Assembly: GCA_947474365.1 (NCBI GenBank)
Contig: CANJIU010000007.1
Location: forward strand, 62,001-126,000
DNA length: 64,000 nt
Direction of reading: 5' to 3'
From: Opitutia bacterium
GTDB taxonomy: Bacteria > Verrucomicrobiota > Verrucomicrobiia > Opitutales > Opitutaceae
A program made the translations under genes and the position numbers. Positions 51,951 through 62,231 of the stretch are shown here, piece by piece. Below the pieces are notes generated by a model that ran no database searches, had not been told where the DNA came from, and worked only from the letters and a program-made list of their open reading frames with translations. Positions within the stretch are counted from its first letter, which is position 1. The number at the start of each line of letters is the position of its first letter.

Positions 51951-54338
51951 ATGCTGAATTTCCCTCGGCGCGTCCTGTGGCTACTGGTGGTGGCCGTCGT
52001 GGTCATCGGCCTCTTTTGTTCGCGTGGGCGGCGGGCGGAGCCCGCGACGGGCGCAACGGTCGCGACTCGTCCTGAGTTTCCGCATCGTCAAAACTCAGGG
52101 CGGCTGGGGCAGCCACCTGCACCTGTGGAGGCACCGGCGCCCAAAGAGGCGTCGCGAGCCCTCTTCAGCTTTGTGCAGCCTTTCAATGCGGCGGCGCTCA
52201 CCGCTGCGCTGCCGGCGCCGACGCGGGAGATGCATTACGTGCGAATCGACCGGGAGCAGGTCGTGGGCAAGCGGTCGCCGTTCTGGCAAGCGCCGGGCGC
52301 TGGCAGGCTCGAACTGCCGCTGCCCAACGGTGCGTCACTCCGCGTGGCGATTGAAGCGAGCGCGTCACTTGGGCCGAATCGTTTCACGAGTACGGGGAAA
52401 ATCGAGGGCCGGCCGTTGAGCCGGGTGTTGTTGGCGTGGAACGCGGGGTTTATGCACGTGTCGATCGAGGATCCGGAGCTGGGTAATTTTGCGCTGCGTG
52501 CCGCGACTGAGGAGGTTTCGCAGTTTTACCGGATTGATCCCCTGCTCGTATTGCCCTGCGGCGGGGAGCGTCTGCCGCCGCGGGCGGCGGTGACGGTTGG
52601 GCCGACGTCCAGTGATGACGTGCTGGCTCCGGCAGCGCTGGCGACGGCCGCTTTGGAAAATCCGCAGCGGGCCGAAGTGCACGTGTTGGTGGCCTACACG
52701 CAGTCGGTCCTGCCTACGCTGACCGGTACGGCCCGGGCGGATGCGCTGCAGAGTGCGTTCGATCTCGCGATCGCTCGCGTGAACGCGGCGTTCGAGGCCA
52801 GTCTCATCACAACGCGTGTCAAACTCGTGCGCAGCGTCGAGACCTTTTACGACGAAGATCTCAGTTCTTCGGCCAATGTGCAGGACGATGCGCTCACGGC
52901 GCTCTACAAGACCAACGATGGCAAGATGGACGAGTTGCATGCTATTCGTGACGTCGCGGGCGCCGATGTTGTCTGCCTGGCTCTGGGCCGGCGCGATGCG
53001 CGGACGAGTGGCCTGAGTTTCCTGCTCGGCGACCGGGAGGAGCCCGATTCGTTGGAGAATTCGCGTTTTGCCTTTTCCGTCCTGCAATATTCCGAAATCG
53101 CCGGGACCAACACGATGGCGCACGAGCTCGGTCATCTTTTTGGCTGCGCCCACGATCGGGAGAACGCCCTCAGCGGTCAGGGCGCCTACCCGTACAGCTA
53201 TGGTTACCGGTTTTTTGGCGCCGACGGGCGGCTTTACCACGACATCATGTCGTATTCGCCCGGCGTGGAGCTCGGTTATTTCTCGAATCCGAACGTCACG
53301 GCGCCGGCGCCAATCAACGCCCCAATCGGAATCGCGGCAGGCCGTCCGGGCGAGTCGAACACGGCGCTCACGATCGAGCAGACCGGTTTTGCAACCTCGA
53401 TGTACCGGTTGCAGACGCAGTCAGCGGCCGGCGCCGGCACGTTGGTCAACGTGGCGACGCGCGCCTTTGTCGGCGCGGGCGCGCAGGTGCTCATCGGCGG
53501 ATTTGTCATCCAGGGTTCGCAGCCAAAGGAAATTCTGATCCGCGCGGCCGGACCTGCGCTGGCCGGGTTTGGCGTGGCCGGAGCGCTCACCGATCCCGTC
53601 CTGCGGATTTATTCCGGTGCGACGGTGACAGCCGAAAACGACAGCTGGGGCGCGCCGATCGGAATCGGCCGCCCGGCCTCCGCCGGTGAAATTTCGTCCG
53701 CGGTGACACGAGTCGGGGCGTTTCCGTTTGGCGCCGGCAGCGCCGATGCCGCCGTGCTCGTGACGCTCCCGCCCGGGGCCTACTCCGCGGTGATGGAAGG
53801 CGCGCGCGGAGCGACCGGCTTCGGGCTCATCGAGGCGTACGAGGCGGGATCGGACACGGGGCGGATCGTGGCCCTGGCCACGCGGGGCTATGCGGATCGC
53901 GCCAAGGAGATGTATGCCGGCTTCGTGGTGCAGGGGGCACCGGGTTCGACCAAGCGCATCCTCGTCCGGGTGTTGGGGCCGTCGCTCGCGCGGGCGCCGT
54001 TCAATCTGCCGGACGTGCTTGACGATCCGGAAATGGAAATTCGCAACGCGTCTGGCGAACTCGTGATCAAGAGCGATGATTGGACCACGACGCCGGACGA
54101 TTGGCTGTCACCCGAGTCGGATTTCAGCCCGGAGGTTCGCGTATATCTCGCGCAGCAGATCTTTGCGACCGGGCACGCTCCTGGTAACCGGCGCGAGCCC
54201 GGCGTGCTCGTCGATTTGCCCCCGGGAACCTACACGGTGGTCGTACGGCCCTTTGAATTGCGCGACACAAACCCGGACCGCGATCAGCCCGCCAAGCCGG
54301 GCCTGGGCGTCGTCGAAGTTTACGAGATCGCACGGTGA
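51951..54338 (+). CDS. metzincin-type metalloprotease with two C-terminal beta modules
   Basis: 795 residues from the ATG at 51951 (MLNFPRRVLWLLVVAVVVIG), a signal or membrane anchor. The zinc-binding site HELGHLFGCAHD near residue 389 and the Met-turn DIMSYSPG near 433 identify a metzincin (M12-like) peptidase. After it come two copies of the beta module also found in the DUF1800 proteins (ILIRAAGPALAGFG...ENDSW and ILVRVLGPSLARAP...). These likely target or hold the enzyme outside the cell. A propeptide-like region precedes the catalytic domain. Confidence 0.85.
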   Translation: MLNFPRRVLWLLVVAVVVIGLFCSRGRRAEPATGATVATRPEFPHRQNSGRLGQPPAPVEAPAPKEASRALFSFVQPFNAAALTAALPAPTREMHYVRIDREQVVGKRSPFWQAPGAGRLELPLPNGASLRVAIEASASLGPNRFTSTGKIEGRPLSRVLLAWNAGFMHVSIEDPELGNFALRAATEEVSQFYRIDPLLVLPCGGERLPPRAAVTVGPTSSDDVLAPAALATAALENPQRAEVHVLVAYTQSVLPTLTGTARADALQSAFDLAIARVNAAFEASLITTRVKLVRSVETFYDEDLSSSANVQDDALTALYKTNDGKMDELHAIRDVAGADVVCLALGRRDARTSGLSFLLGDREEPDSLENSRFAFSVLQYSEIAGTNTMAHELGHLFGCAHDRENALSGQGAYPYSYGYRFFGADGRLYHDIMSYSPGVELGYFSNPNVTAPAPINAPIGIAAGRPGESNTALTIEQTGFATSMYRLQTQSAAGAGTLVNVATRAFVGAGAQVLIGGFVIQGSQPKEILIRAAGPALAGFGVAGALTDPVLRIYSGATVTAENDSWGAPIGIGRPASAGEISSAVTRVGAFPFGAGSADAAVLVTLPPGAYSAVMEGARGATGFGLIEAYEAGSDTGRIVALATRGYADRAKEMYAGFVVQGAPGSTKRILVRVLGPSLARAPFNLPDVLDDPEMEIRNASGELVIKSDDWTTTPDDWLSPESDFSPEVRVYLAQQIFATGHAPGNRREPGVLVDLPPGTYTVVVRPFELRDTNPDRDQPAKPGLGVVEVYEIAR

Positions 54339-54484
54339 GGTGAGTCTGGCGGTTCCGACATTCTGACCCGGACGGGGACAGCGGATTGTTCCAGTCTGAC
54401 CCGTTCTTCCCTGGCAGGAATTTTTTGCTACTGGGGCAAACACCGGTTTGAGAGATGGCGCGGGATGTGCGAAAGTAATGTACC

Positions 54485-57091
54485 ATGGATTTCGCCAAAC
54501 TCACCCAGATGTCGCGTGAGGCCGTCACCGAAGCGCAGAACATCGCCCGTCGCCGCTCCCACAATGAAGTCGACACGTTGCACCTGCTGTCCGCGCTGCT
54601 GGAACAGGAGAAAGGCATCGTGCCGGGCTTGCTGGAAAAACTGAACATCGGGCATGGCGCCATGCAACTCGCTTTGGAGAGAGAACTTGAGCGCCTGCCG
54701 AAAGTGAGCGGGGCGGTCGACACCTCCAAGGTTTACGTCACCCAGGCCGTCAACGAGGTCCTGACCCGCGGCGAGGAGGAGGCGGGCAAACTCAACGACG
54801 AATATGTCTCGGTGGAGCATCTATTCCTCGGCCTGCTTGACGTCGGCAAACCCGACGTGCTGAAGAAACTCTTCAAGAGCTTCGGGCTCGATCGCGCCAA
54901 GGTGCTGGGGGCACTCAAGGAGGTGCGCGGCTCGCAGCGTGTGACGACGGACAATCCTGAGACGACCTATCAGGCGCTGGAAAAGTACGGCATCGACCTG
55001 GTCGCCCTCGCCCGCAAGGGGAAGATGGATCCGGTCATTGGCCGCGATGAGGAAATCCGGCGCACGATTCGGATCCTCTCGCGCAAGACCAAGAACAACC
55101 CCGTACTGATCGGCGAACCCGGCGTTGGCAAAACCGCGATCGTCGAGGGGCTGGCGCAGCGCATCCTGCGCGGCGACGTGCCCGAGGGCCTGAAGGACAA
55201 GACGATCTTCTCCCTCGACATGGGGGCACTGGTTGCGGGCGCGAAATACCGGGGGGAGTTCGAGGAGCGTCTAAAGGCCGTGCTCGGCGAGATCAAGCAG
55301 AGCGAGGGGAGAATCATTCTCTTCATCGACGAGCTGCACGTCATCGTGGGTGCCGGCAAGACCGAGGGTGCGATGGATGCGGGCAATCTGCTGAAGCCGA
55401 TGCTCGCGCGGGGAGAACTGCACTGCATCGGGGCGACGACGCTCGACGAGTATCGCAAGCACATCGAGAAGGATGCCGCGCTTGAGCGCCGGTTCCAGCC
55501 GGTGCTCGTCGACCAGCCGACGGTGGAGGATGCGATTTCGATTCTGCGGGGACTGAAGGAGCGCTTTGAGTTGCACCACGGGGTGCGCATCCAGGACAAC
55601 GCGCTCGTGAGTGCGGTCGTGCTGTCGAACCGCTACATTAGCGACCGGTTCCTGCCGGACAAGGCGATCGATCTCATCGACGAGTCGTGCGCGATGATCC
55701 GCACCGAGATGGACTCCATGCCCCAGGAGCTAGATGAGCTCACGCGGCGTGTGCTCCGGCTGGAGATCGAGGAGACCGCGCTCGCCAAGGAGAAAGACGA
55801 GGCCAGCAAGCGCCGGCTTGACGCGTTGCGCAAGGAACTCGCCGATGCCCGCGAGCGGGCGAATGCGCTGAAGGTCACCTGGGAAAAGGAGAAGGCGGCC
55901 AATCAAAAGACGCGGAAATTGCGCGAGGAAATCGAATCGCTCCGCGTCGAGATGCAGAAGGCGGAGCGTGCGTACGATCTTAACAAGGTGGCCGAGCTGC
56001 GCCACGGGACGATTCCCCAGCTCGAGGCCGAGTTGAAACGCCTGGAGCAAAAGGCCCACGACAAGCAGGGCGCGCTCTTCAAGGAAGTGGTGACCGATGA
56101 GGAGATTGCAGAGGTGGTATCGAAGTGGAGCGGCGTGCCCGTCACGCGGCTCGTGGAGGGAGAAAAGGAAAAATTGCTTCGGCTCGAAGAGGTGCTGCAC
56201 GAGCGGGTAGTCGGCCAGCAAGAGGCCGTGACGCTCGTGACCGAGGCGATTCTGCGTGCTCGCAGTGGGATCAAGGATCCGCGGCGGCCGGTGGGTAGTT
56301 TTCTGTTTCTCGGCCCGACCGGCGTGGGCAAGACGGAGTTGGCGAAGACCCTCGCCGAAACGCTCTTCGACACCGAAGCCTCGATGGTGCGGCTCGACAT
56401 GTCCGAATACATGGAGAAACACAGCGTCGCGCGGCTGATCGGCGCGCCTCCCGGCTATGTGGGTTACGACGAGGGCGGCCAGCTGACCGAGGCCGTCCGA
56501 CGGAAGCCCTATGCGGTGATCCTTTTCGATGAAATCGAGAAGGCGCATCCGGACGTGTTCAACGTCCTGCTGCAGGTGCTCGACGACGGGCGGATCACGG
56601 ATTCACAAGGTCGTACGGTGGATTTCAAGAACACGGTCATCATCATGACGTCGAACATCGGTTCGCGTCACTTGCTCGACGGTGTGCAGGGCGACTCGAT
56701 TCCCGACGGTGTGCGCGAGAGCGTAATGGTGGAGTTGCACAAGGCGTTCCGCCCCGAGTTCCTCAACCGCATCGACGAGACGATTCTCTTCAAGCCGCTC
56801 ACTCTGGAGGAAATCACCACGATCGTCGACCTGCTCCTGGTCGACCTGAACAAGCGGCTGGCGGATCGCCGGGTGACGGTGGTGCTCGATCGCAAGGCGA
56901 AGGAATGGGCGGCCGAAAAAGGTTACGACCCGGTTTTCGGGGCACGCCCGCTCAAGCGTTTCCTGCAGCGGCAAATCGAGACCAAGCTGGCACGCGCGTT
57001 GATCAGCGGCGAAATCCACGAGGACAGCAAGGTGACCTTCCGGGTGAAGGGTGACGAACTTGTCCTCGGCGGGGCGCCGGTCGAGGTGTGA
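54485..57091 (+). CDS. clpB: ATP-dependent chaperone ClpB
   Basis: 868 residues. It disaggregates proteins together with DnaK. Order: Clp_N domain (1 to about 145), first AAA+ domain with Walker [10 protein letters not shown] near 210 and LFIDELH, coiled-coil middle domain (about 410-525, rich in E/K/R), second AAA+ domain with GPTGVGKTE near 610 and [19 protein letters not shown], and the ClpB D2 small domain. The usual length is 850-870. Confidence 0.95.
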   Translation: MDFAKLTQMSREAVTEAQNIARRRSHNEVDTLHLLSALLEQEKGIVPGLLEKLNIGHGAMQLALERELERLPKVSGAVDTSKVYVTQAVNEVLTRGEEEAGKLNDEYVSVEHLFLGLLDVGKPDVLKKLFKSFGLDRAKVLGALKEVRGSQRVTTDNPETTYQALEKYGIDLVALARKGKMDPVIGRDEEIRRTIRILSRKTKNNPVLIGEPGVGKTAIVEGLAQRILRGDVPEGLKDKTIFSLDMGALVAGAKYRGEFEERLKAVLGEIKQSEGRIILFIDELHVIVGAGKTEGAMDAGNLLKPMLARGELHCIGATTLDEYRKHIEKDAALERRFQPVLVDQPTVEDAISILRGLKERFELHHGVRIQDNALVSAVVLSNRYISDRFLPDKAIDLIDESCAMIRTEMDSMPQELDELTRRVLRLEIEETALAKEKDEASKRRLDALRKELADARERANALKVTWEKEKAANQKTRKLREEIESLRVEMQKAERAYDLNKVAELRHGTIPQLEAELKRLEQKAHDKQGALFKEVVTDEEIAEVVSKWSGVPVTRLVEGEKEKLLRLEEVLHERVVGQQEAVTLVTEAILRARSGIKDPRRPVGSFLFLGPTGVGKTELAKTLAETLFDTEASMVRLDMSEYMEKHSVARLIGAPPGYVGYDEGGQLTEAVRRKPYAVILFDEIEKAHPDVFNVLLQVLDDGRITDSQGRTVDFKNTVIIMTSNIGSRHLLDGVQGDSIPDGVRESVMVELHKAFRPEFLNRIDETILFKPLTLEEITTIVDLLLVDLNKRLADRRVTVVLDRKAKEWAAEKGYDPVFGARPLKRFLQRQIETKLARALISGEIHEDSKVTFRVKGDELVLGGAPVEV

Positions 57092-57180
57092 GGCAAGACG
57101 ACGCAGGGCGTCGCGTTGCCAGGAATCGGAATTCCTACTGACTGAACTGGAGCGGCGACGCCCCGTCGCCGTGTTCCGGG
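57092..57180. repeat. GC-rich REP-like hairpins, copy D
   Basis: Immediately after clpB, acgacgcagggcgtcgcg and ggcgacgccccgtcgcc hairpins lie between clpB and the phosphatidylserine decarboxylase gene. They are related to copies A to C. Confidence 0.55.
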
Positions 57181-57229
57181 CTGGGAAAATCCGCGTTGAG
57201 GTCGGCGCCTGCTCTCGCACAGTGCGCAC

Positions 57230-58129
57230 ATGTCCGCCGCACCGATTCGCTACTTCAACCGTTACCAGCAGACCATCGAAACCGAACGTGTCTATGGGGA
57301 AGGCTGGCTGCGGTTCGCTTATGAGAACCCCGCCGGCCGGTTCTTCGTCTGGCTGGTCGCGCGCCGGGCGTTCTTTTCCCAGTGGTATGGGCACAAGATG
57401 CGCCAGTCGGAAAGCGCGCTCCGCATCCTTCCCTTCATCGCGACGTACAACATCGACGTCGACGAATTCGCCAAGTCGGCCTTCGACTACAAGACGTTCA
57501 ATGAGTTCTTCTACCGCGCGCTGAAACCCGAGGCGCGGCCGATTGCGGCCGGCGACAACGTGGCGGTGTTTCCGGCCGACGGCCGGCATCTGGCCTTTCC
57601 GAACGTCGACGCCGCCGACGGTTTCTATGTCAAGGGCTTCAAGTTCACGATGGGCGATCTATTGGGCGAGGACGCGCTCGCGCGAACATTCGCCGGCGGC
57701 GCCATGCTCATCTCGCGCCTTTGCCCGGTCGATTATCACCGGTTTCACTTCCCCGTCTCCGGCCTGCCCGGTGAATCGCGACTGATCAACGGCTGGCTCT
57801 ACTCGGTGAGTCCGGTCGCGCTCTCCCGCCAGGTGCGTTATCTTGTCGAGAACAAGCGAGTTGTGACCCTCGTGGAATCGCCCCAATTTGGCACGGTGGC
57901 GGTGGTGGAGGTGGGCGCGACCAACGTCGGCAGCATTCAGCAGAGTTTCGTTCCGGGACGGCCCGTGCAAAAGGGCGACGAGAAGGGCCTCTTCGCGTTT
58001 GGCGGGTCCTGTGTCATCACGGTTTTCCAGCGCGGGAAAATCTGGTTCGATGCCGATGTGATCAACTCGGGCGAACAACACTTGGAAATCTACGCCAAGA
58101 TGGGTGACAGGCTTGGCGTGCGTGCGTAA
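57230..58129 (+). CDS. psd: phosphatidylserine decarboxylase
   Basis: 299 residues. It makes phosphatidylethanolamine from phosphatidylserine. The self-cleavage motif is GGS in FAFGGSCVITVF near the C-terminus (LGST in E. coli), and CPVDYHRFHFP holds the catalytic histidine region. The N-terminus has no signal; membrane association is expected. Confidence 0.9.
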   Translation: MSAAPIRYFNRYQQTIETERVYGEGWLRFAYENPAGRFFVWLVARRAFFSQWYGHKMRQSESALRILPFIATYNIDVDEFAKSAFDYKTFNEFFYRALKPEARPIAAGDNVAVFPADGRHLAFPNVDAADGFYVKGFKFTMGDLLGEDALARTFAGGAMLISRLCPVDYHRFHFPVSGLPGESRLINGWLYSVSPVALSRQVRYLVENKRVVTLVESPQFGTVAVVEVGATNVGSIQQSFVPGRPVQKGDEKGLFAFGGSCVITVFQRGKIWFDADVINSGEQHLEIYAKMGDRLGVRA

Positions 58130-58140
58130 TCGCTTCGACC

Positions 58141-59640
58141 ATGAAAAGCGGAATCATCGCGGTGCTTGCCCTGTGTTTGCTGTCGCCGCTGCGGGCGGCG
58201 TTTCCGTTCGCTGAGGCGACGATTGACGATCTGCAGGCGCGCATGGCCGCCGGGACATTGACGGCGCGCGCGCTGACCGAGGCATATCTCGGGCGCATCG
58301 CGGAGATTGATCGGGCCGGGCCGAGACTCAACGCGATCATTGAACTGAATCCCGAAGCCCTTGCCATCGCGGAAAGACTCGATGCTGAGCGCAAGGCGGG
58401 CAAGGTGCGCGGGCCGCTGCACGGGATTCCTGTCCTGATCAAGGACAACATCGCGACCGCGGACAAAATGGAGACGACCGCGGGCTCACTAGCGCTTGTC
58501 GGTCTGAAGCCGCCGCGCGACGCCCACCTCGTGTCGCGGCTGCGCGATGCCGGCGCGGTGATCCTGGGAAAGACGAATTTGAGTGAGTGGGCGAATTTTC
58601 GCGGCGAACGTTCAGTCAGCGGTTGGAGTGCCCGCGGGGGCCAGACGCTGAATCCCTACGTGCTCGACAAGTCTCCTTCGGGTTCGAGCTCCGGCTCGGC
58701 GGTCGCGGTGGCGGCGAACCTGTGCGTCGCGGCGATCGGCACGGAGACATTCGGTTCGATCATTTCGCCCTCGACCGTCTGTGGGGTGGTGGGCTTCAAG
58801 CCGACCTTGGGCCTGGTGAGTCGCAGCGGGGTGATCCCGATTGCCGCTGCGTTTGACACCGCCGGTCCGATCACGCGCACCGTCCGGGATGCGGCGCTGA
58901 TGCTGGCGGCGCTCGGCGGGCCCGACGCGCGCGATGAAGCCACCCGGGGGTTGCCGCCGGGCCTGCCGGAGAAAATGACTGCAGCCATTCCCACTGGCGC
59001 GCTGCGGGGCGCCCGTATCGGTGTGGTGCGTGGTTCCGGTATCCGGATCGGAGACAAAATGCTGACGGCGGCGCTCGACGTGCTCCGTGGGGCCGGCGCG
59101 GAGGTCGTCGAGGTGGGCGAATTGTCCGGTGTGGCGAATATCGGGGGCGCGCGTACCGAAGTGATGCTCTACGAGATGAAGGCGGGCATCAATGCTTACC
59201 TCGCCGAACTCGGGCCGGACGCGCCGATCAAGTCGATGACCGACATCATCACGTTCAACGATGGAAATTGGGCCAAGGAGCAGCCGCTCTTTGGTCAGCA
59301 GCACTTTACCCGTTCCGCTGCCAAGGGTCCGTTGACCGATCCCGCGTACCTCGACGCGCTCGCGCATTGCCGCCGCGCGGCGCGTACCGAAGGAATTGAC
59401 GCGTTGGTGGAGCGGCACCGGCTCGACGCCCTCGTCGGCGGCGTGCTCGGAGCGGCCGCCATGGCAGGTTATCCGAGTGTGACGGTGCCGTTTGGGGTGG
59501 TCTCCGGTCTGCCGGTGGGTTTCCTGTTTTGTGGCGCCGTATGGACCGAGGTGAAGCTGCTGGCGTTGGCGGCCGATTTTGAGGCGCACACCCGCGCGCG
59601 GCGCGAGCCGCAATTCCTCCCAACCGTGCCGGCGCCCTAA
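58141..59640 (+). CDS. amidase signature family protein
   Basis: 499 residues. MKSGIIAVLALCLLSPLRAA is a signal peptide, so it is exported. The Ser-Ser-Lys set is visible: Lys in PVLIKDNI, Ser in SPSGSSSGSAVAV and the nucleophile segment ETFGSIISPSTVCGVVG. It hydrolyses amides; the substrate is unknown. It lies 11 bp downstream of psd. Confidence 0.85.
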   Translation: MKSGIIAVLALCLLSPLRAAFPFAEATIDDLQARMAAGTLTARALTEAYLGRIAEIDRAGPRLNAIIELNPEALAIAERLDAERKAGKVRGPLHGIPVLIKDNIATADKMETTAGSLALVGLKPPRDAHLVSRLRDAGAVILGKTNLSEWANFRGERSVSGWSARGGQTLNPYVLDKSPSGSSSGSAVAVAANLCVAAIGTETFGSIISPSTVCGVVGFKPTLGLVSRSGVIPIAAAFDTAGPITRTVRDAALMLAALGGPDARDEATRGLPPGLPEKMTAAIPTGALRGARIGVVRGSGIRIGDKMLTAALDVLRGAGAEVVEVGELSGVANIGGARTEVMLYEMKAGINAYLAELGPDAPIKSMTDIITFNDGNWAKEQPLFGQQHFTRSAAKGPLTDPAYLDALAHCRRAARTEGIDALVERHRLDALVGGVLGAAAMAGYPSVTVPFGVVSGLPVGFLFCGAVWTEVKLLALAADFEAHTRARREPQFLPTVPAP

Positions 59641-60355
59641 TTTGCCACGCCGTTTCGCGGGGCACGAGCGGACCGAACAACTGGTCGAGGAATCGGCGCA
59701 GGTGCGATAGCTCTACCAGCTGGAGGGACATCATCCCGAAGGCGCATTGAAGATGGCCGACGAGATTATCGCGAAGCCTGCGTCCGACTACGAGCGGTGG
59801 GCTGCGGCCCAGGCGCTCCGTGAGTAGCTGGCGCGGGCGATTCTGAACGGTTTGCGTTCGCTTCGTGTCATGAGGTCTTCCTGACGCCGTGGCATGATTC
59901 TCTGACCCAAAAATCGCCCGGCGCGACCGAGCTCCTGTTTGAAGTGCTGGTGGCTTTTTCGCATGTCGCCCATCTCGATCTGGTGGCGAGCTCGATGTCG
60001 CGGTCTGCCAGCAACAAGATGATTGCCGTGCACAGCTGACCGCGGCGCCGGGGAACGGTCGTGCTGCCGGACGGTGATTGCGAAGTCGTGGTGCTGAGTC
60101 CGTCGAGTGACATCGTACCCTATCGGGCGAAGGGTAACTACACCCGCGGAATCCGGGTCTCCGACTATACGATTCGGACGACCGACAGTGCGGGCAAAAT
60201 TCTGCGTACACCCAGAGTGGTCGCGACCGGCGATTACAAGTTGCGCTACGCTCTGCCCGCCCTCGGACCGGTGGCCGTCGCGCCGCGCTCGGGCGTTCCG
60301 CTGTTGAGTCGGGGCCGCTTAAGCGGCCCCCGACCCCGCGCAGATCCCGCGCCAG
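59641..60355. other. gene-poor region with degraded coding traces
   Basis: 715 bp without a convincing intact gene. A plus-strand frame from 59642 is interrupted by in-frame TAG codons (ALKMADEIIAKPASDYERW between them), and another from about 60061 reads DCEVVVLSPSSDIVPYRAKG before ending in GC-rich sequence. These look like eroded genes, but no family was recognised. A GC-rich inverted repeat (gtcggggccgctt and aagcggcccccgac) lies at 60308-60334 near the end of the next gene. Confidence 0.45.
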
Positions 60356-61939
60356 CTACGGCTGGGCGGCGCCGATGGCGTCTTTCACGGATTTCATCCC
60401 GAGCTTCGTCACATTGATGGGCGCGTCGACGCCGTCGGGCGGGATCGCGTCGGCGAACTGGCCGGTGTCGCCCAGCTGTTTCTGGAGCCGTTTGACCTCG
60501 GCCTTCAGCTCCGCCAGTTTGCCCGCGTAAGCCGGGTCGCCGGCGACGTTTTTCTGCTCCGTCGGATCGCGGACGAGGTCGAAGAGTTCCCATGCGTCTT
60601 TCTTCCAATAGTGGATCAGCTTGTGGGTTTCGGTGCGGACGCCGTAGTGTGCGCGGGTATTGTGATGCCCGGGATCGTGGTAGTAGCGGTAATAGACCGA
60701 GGTGCGCCAGTCCGCGGGACGTTCGCCGCGCAGAATGGGCAGGAGGGAGCGGCCGTGCATCTCGGCAGGAACTTTCACGCCGGCGATGTCGAGGAAGGTC
60801 GGAGCGAAATCGGCGTTCAGGGCGAAGAGGTTGGTCACGGCGCCGGACTTGAGCCCGGGGCCGCGGACGATGAGGGGAATGTGCATCCCCGGTTCGTACA
60901 TGAAGCGCTTGTCGTAGAGTCCGAGATCGCCGAGGTACCAGCCGTTGTCCGAGCTGTAGATCACGATGGTATTTTTCGCCAGGCCGGTGCGATCGAGGTA
61001 GTCGAGGACTTCGCCCACGCTGTCGTCGACGCCTTGCACGCACGCCAGGTAGTCCTGCATGTAGCGCTGGTATTTCCATTTCACCAGTTCACGACCGGTG
61101 AGGATGCGTTTGGAACCGTCGGGCTGGGTGATTTCCAGTTCCATCGGCTTGAAATTGAGCCATTGCTGCCGCGCGGGCCCGGGCGGAATGTCGGCCGGCG
61201 GTTCGAGCTTCAGGTCGCGGCGGGTGAGGTCGCGGGCGACGGTCTGCAGGTTTTCCGGCAGCGCGGCGGGGCGAGTGGCGTAGTCGTCCCACAGCGTGGC
61301 GGGCTCGGGGATCACACGGTTCTTGAACAGCGCCTTGTTCTTCTCGTCGGGTTCCCAGCCGCGGTGCGGCGCCTTCTGGTGCAGCATCAGGAAGAACGGC
61401 TTGTCCTTCGGTCGTGTATCGAGAAATTCGATGCCCAGCTGGGTGGTGATGGCGGTGGTGTGGCCCTTGATCGTGACGCGCCCGTGCGGCGTGATGAAGT
61501 CGGGATCAAAGTAGACGCCCTGCCCCGGCAGGATGATCCAGCGGTCGAAGCCCGTGGGATCGCTGCCGAGGTGCCACTTGCCGATCATGCCGGTGTGGTA
61601 GCCGGCGGCCTGGAGCATTTTCGCGGCGGTGGGCTGGGCGCCGTTGAAGACGTTGAAGACCGGGGTGCCGTTGGTGTGGGAGTATTTTCCGGTGAGCACG
61701 ACGGCGCGGCTGGGCGTGCAGATCGAGTTGGTGACAAACGCGTGGTTGAACCGTGTGCCGGCCGCCGCGAGTCGGTCGAGGTGTGGAGTCTGGTTCACCT
61801 TCGAGCCGTAGGCGCTGATCGCGTGCTGCGCATGATCGTCCGAGAAGATGAATAGAATGTTGGGCCTGCTGGCGGCGGGCGCGGCCTGGGCGGCGGAAAG
61901 GGCGAGGCAAAGACCGGCGAGAAGGGCGGGAAATTTCAT
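60356..61939 (-). CDS. sulfatase, secreted
   Basis: 527 residues. MKFPALLAGLCLALSAAQAA is a signal peptide. The formylglycine motif is CTPSR in SICTPSRAVVLTGKYSH, metal ligands are in FSDDHAQHA, and SSDNGWYLGD supplies the second Asp-Asn pair. It is a second Cys-type sulfatase, distinct from the one at 39698-41092, acting on sulfated polysaccharides. No formylglycine-generating enzyme gene was seen in the window. Confidence 0.88.
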   Translation of the reverse strand: MKFPALLAGLCLALSAAQAAPAASRPNILFIFSDDHAQHAISAYGSKVNQTPHLDRLAAAGTRFNHAFVTNSICTPSRAVVLTGKYSHTNGTPVFNVFNGAQPTAAKMLQAAGYHTGMIGKWHLGSDPTGFDRWIILPGQGVYFDPDFITPHGRVTIKGHTTAITTQLGIEFLDTRPKDKPFFLMLHQKAPHRGWEPDEKNKALFKNRVIPEPATLWDDYATRPAALPENLQTVARDLTRRDLKLEPPADIPPGPARQQWLNFKPMELEITQPDGSKRILTGRELVKWKYQRYMQDYLACVQGVDDSVGEVLDYLDRTGLAKNTIVIYSSDNGWYLGDLGLYDKRFMYEPGMHIPLIVRGPGLKSGAVTNLFALNADFAPTFLDIAGVKVPAEMHGRSLLPILRGERPADWRTSVYYRYYHDPGHHNTRAHYGVRTETHKLIHYWKKDAWELFDLVRDPTEQKNVAGDPAYAGKLAELKAEVKRLQKQLGDTGQFADAIPPDGVDAPINVTKLGMKSVKDAIGAAQP

Positions 61940-62080
61940 AGGGCAGGGGAGGCGGACGAGAGTGTCACCTACTTGAGCCGCGCATCACCCCGCGAGGCCA
62001 GCCCGAAAGCAGCGGGCAGCGTTCGACTCCGCGCTTGCCCCGGGGGGGGCGGGTAACGAGATTGCTTCCGCATTGCCCGC

Positions 62081-62119
62081 GCCCGGGTGGTGGAATGGCA
62101 GACACGCGGGTCTTAGAAG
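62081..62119 (+). tRNA. tRNA-Leu(UAG), 5' half only
   Basis: Acceptor strand gcccggg, D-arm gtg...cac, anticodon stem cgggt and loop cttagaa (anticodon TAG at 62114-62116) are visible from 62081. The sequence after 62119 does not rebuild the anticodon stem well (gtcta), and no T-arm or 3' acceptor is found in the following 100 bp. The tyrosine recombinase gene begins just downstream, so the tRNA was most likely cut by integration. Confidence 0.7.
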
Positions 62120-62231
62120 TCTATGCCGCTGCCAAACTACCTGTTTCGTAAACCGAAGTGATGGAGCTGCTTCGGAAGGCATTGTGGATCGGAAATGGAC
62201 GATCCCTATACCGCTCACCTATACTGGCACC

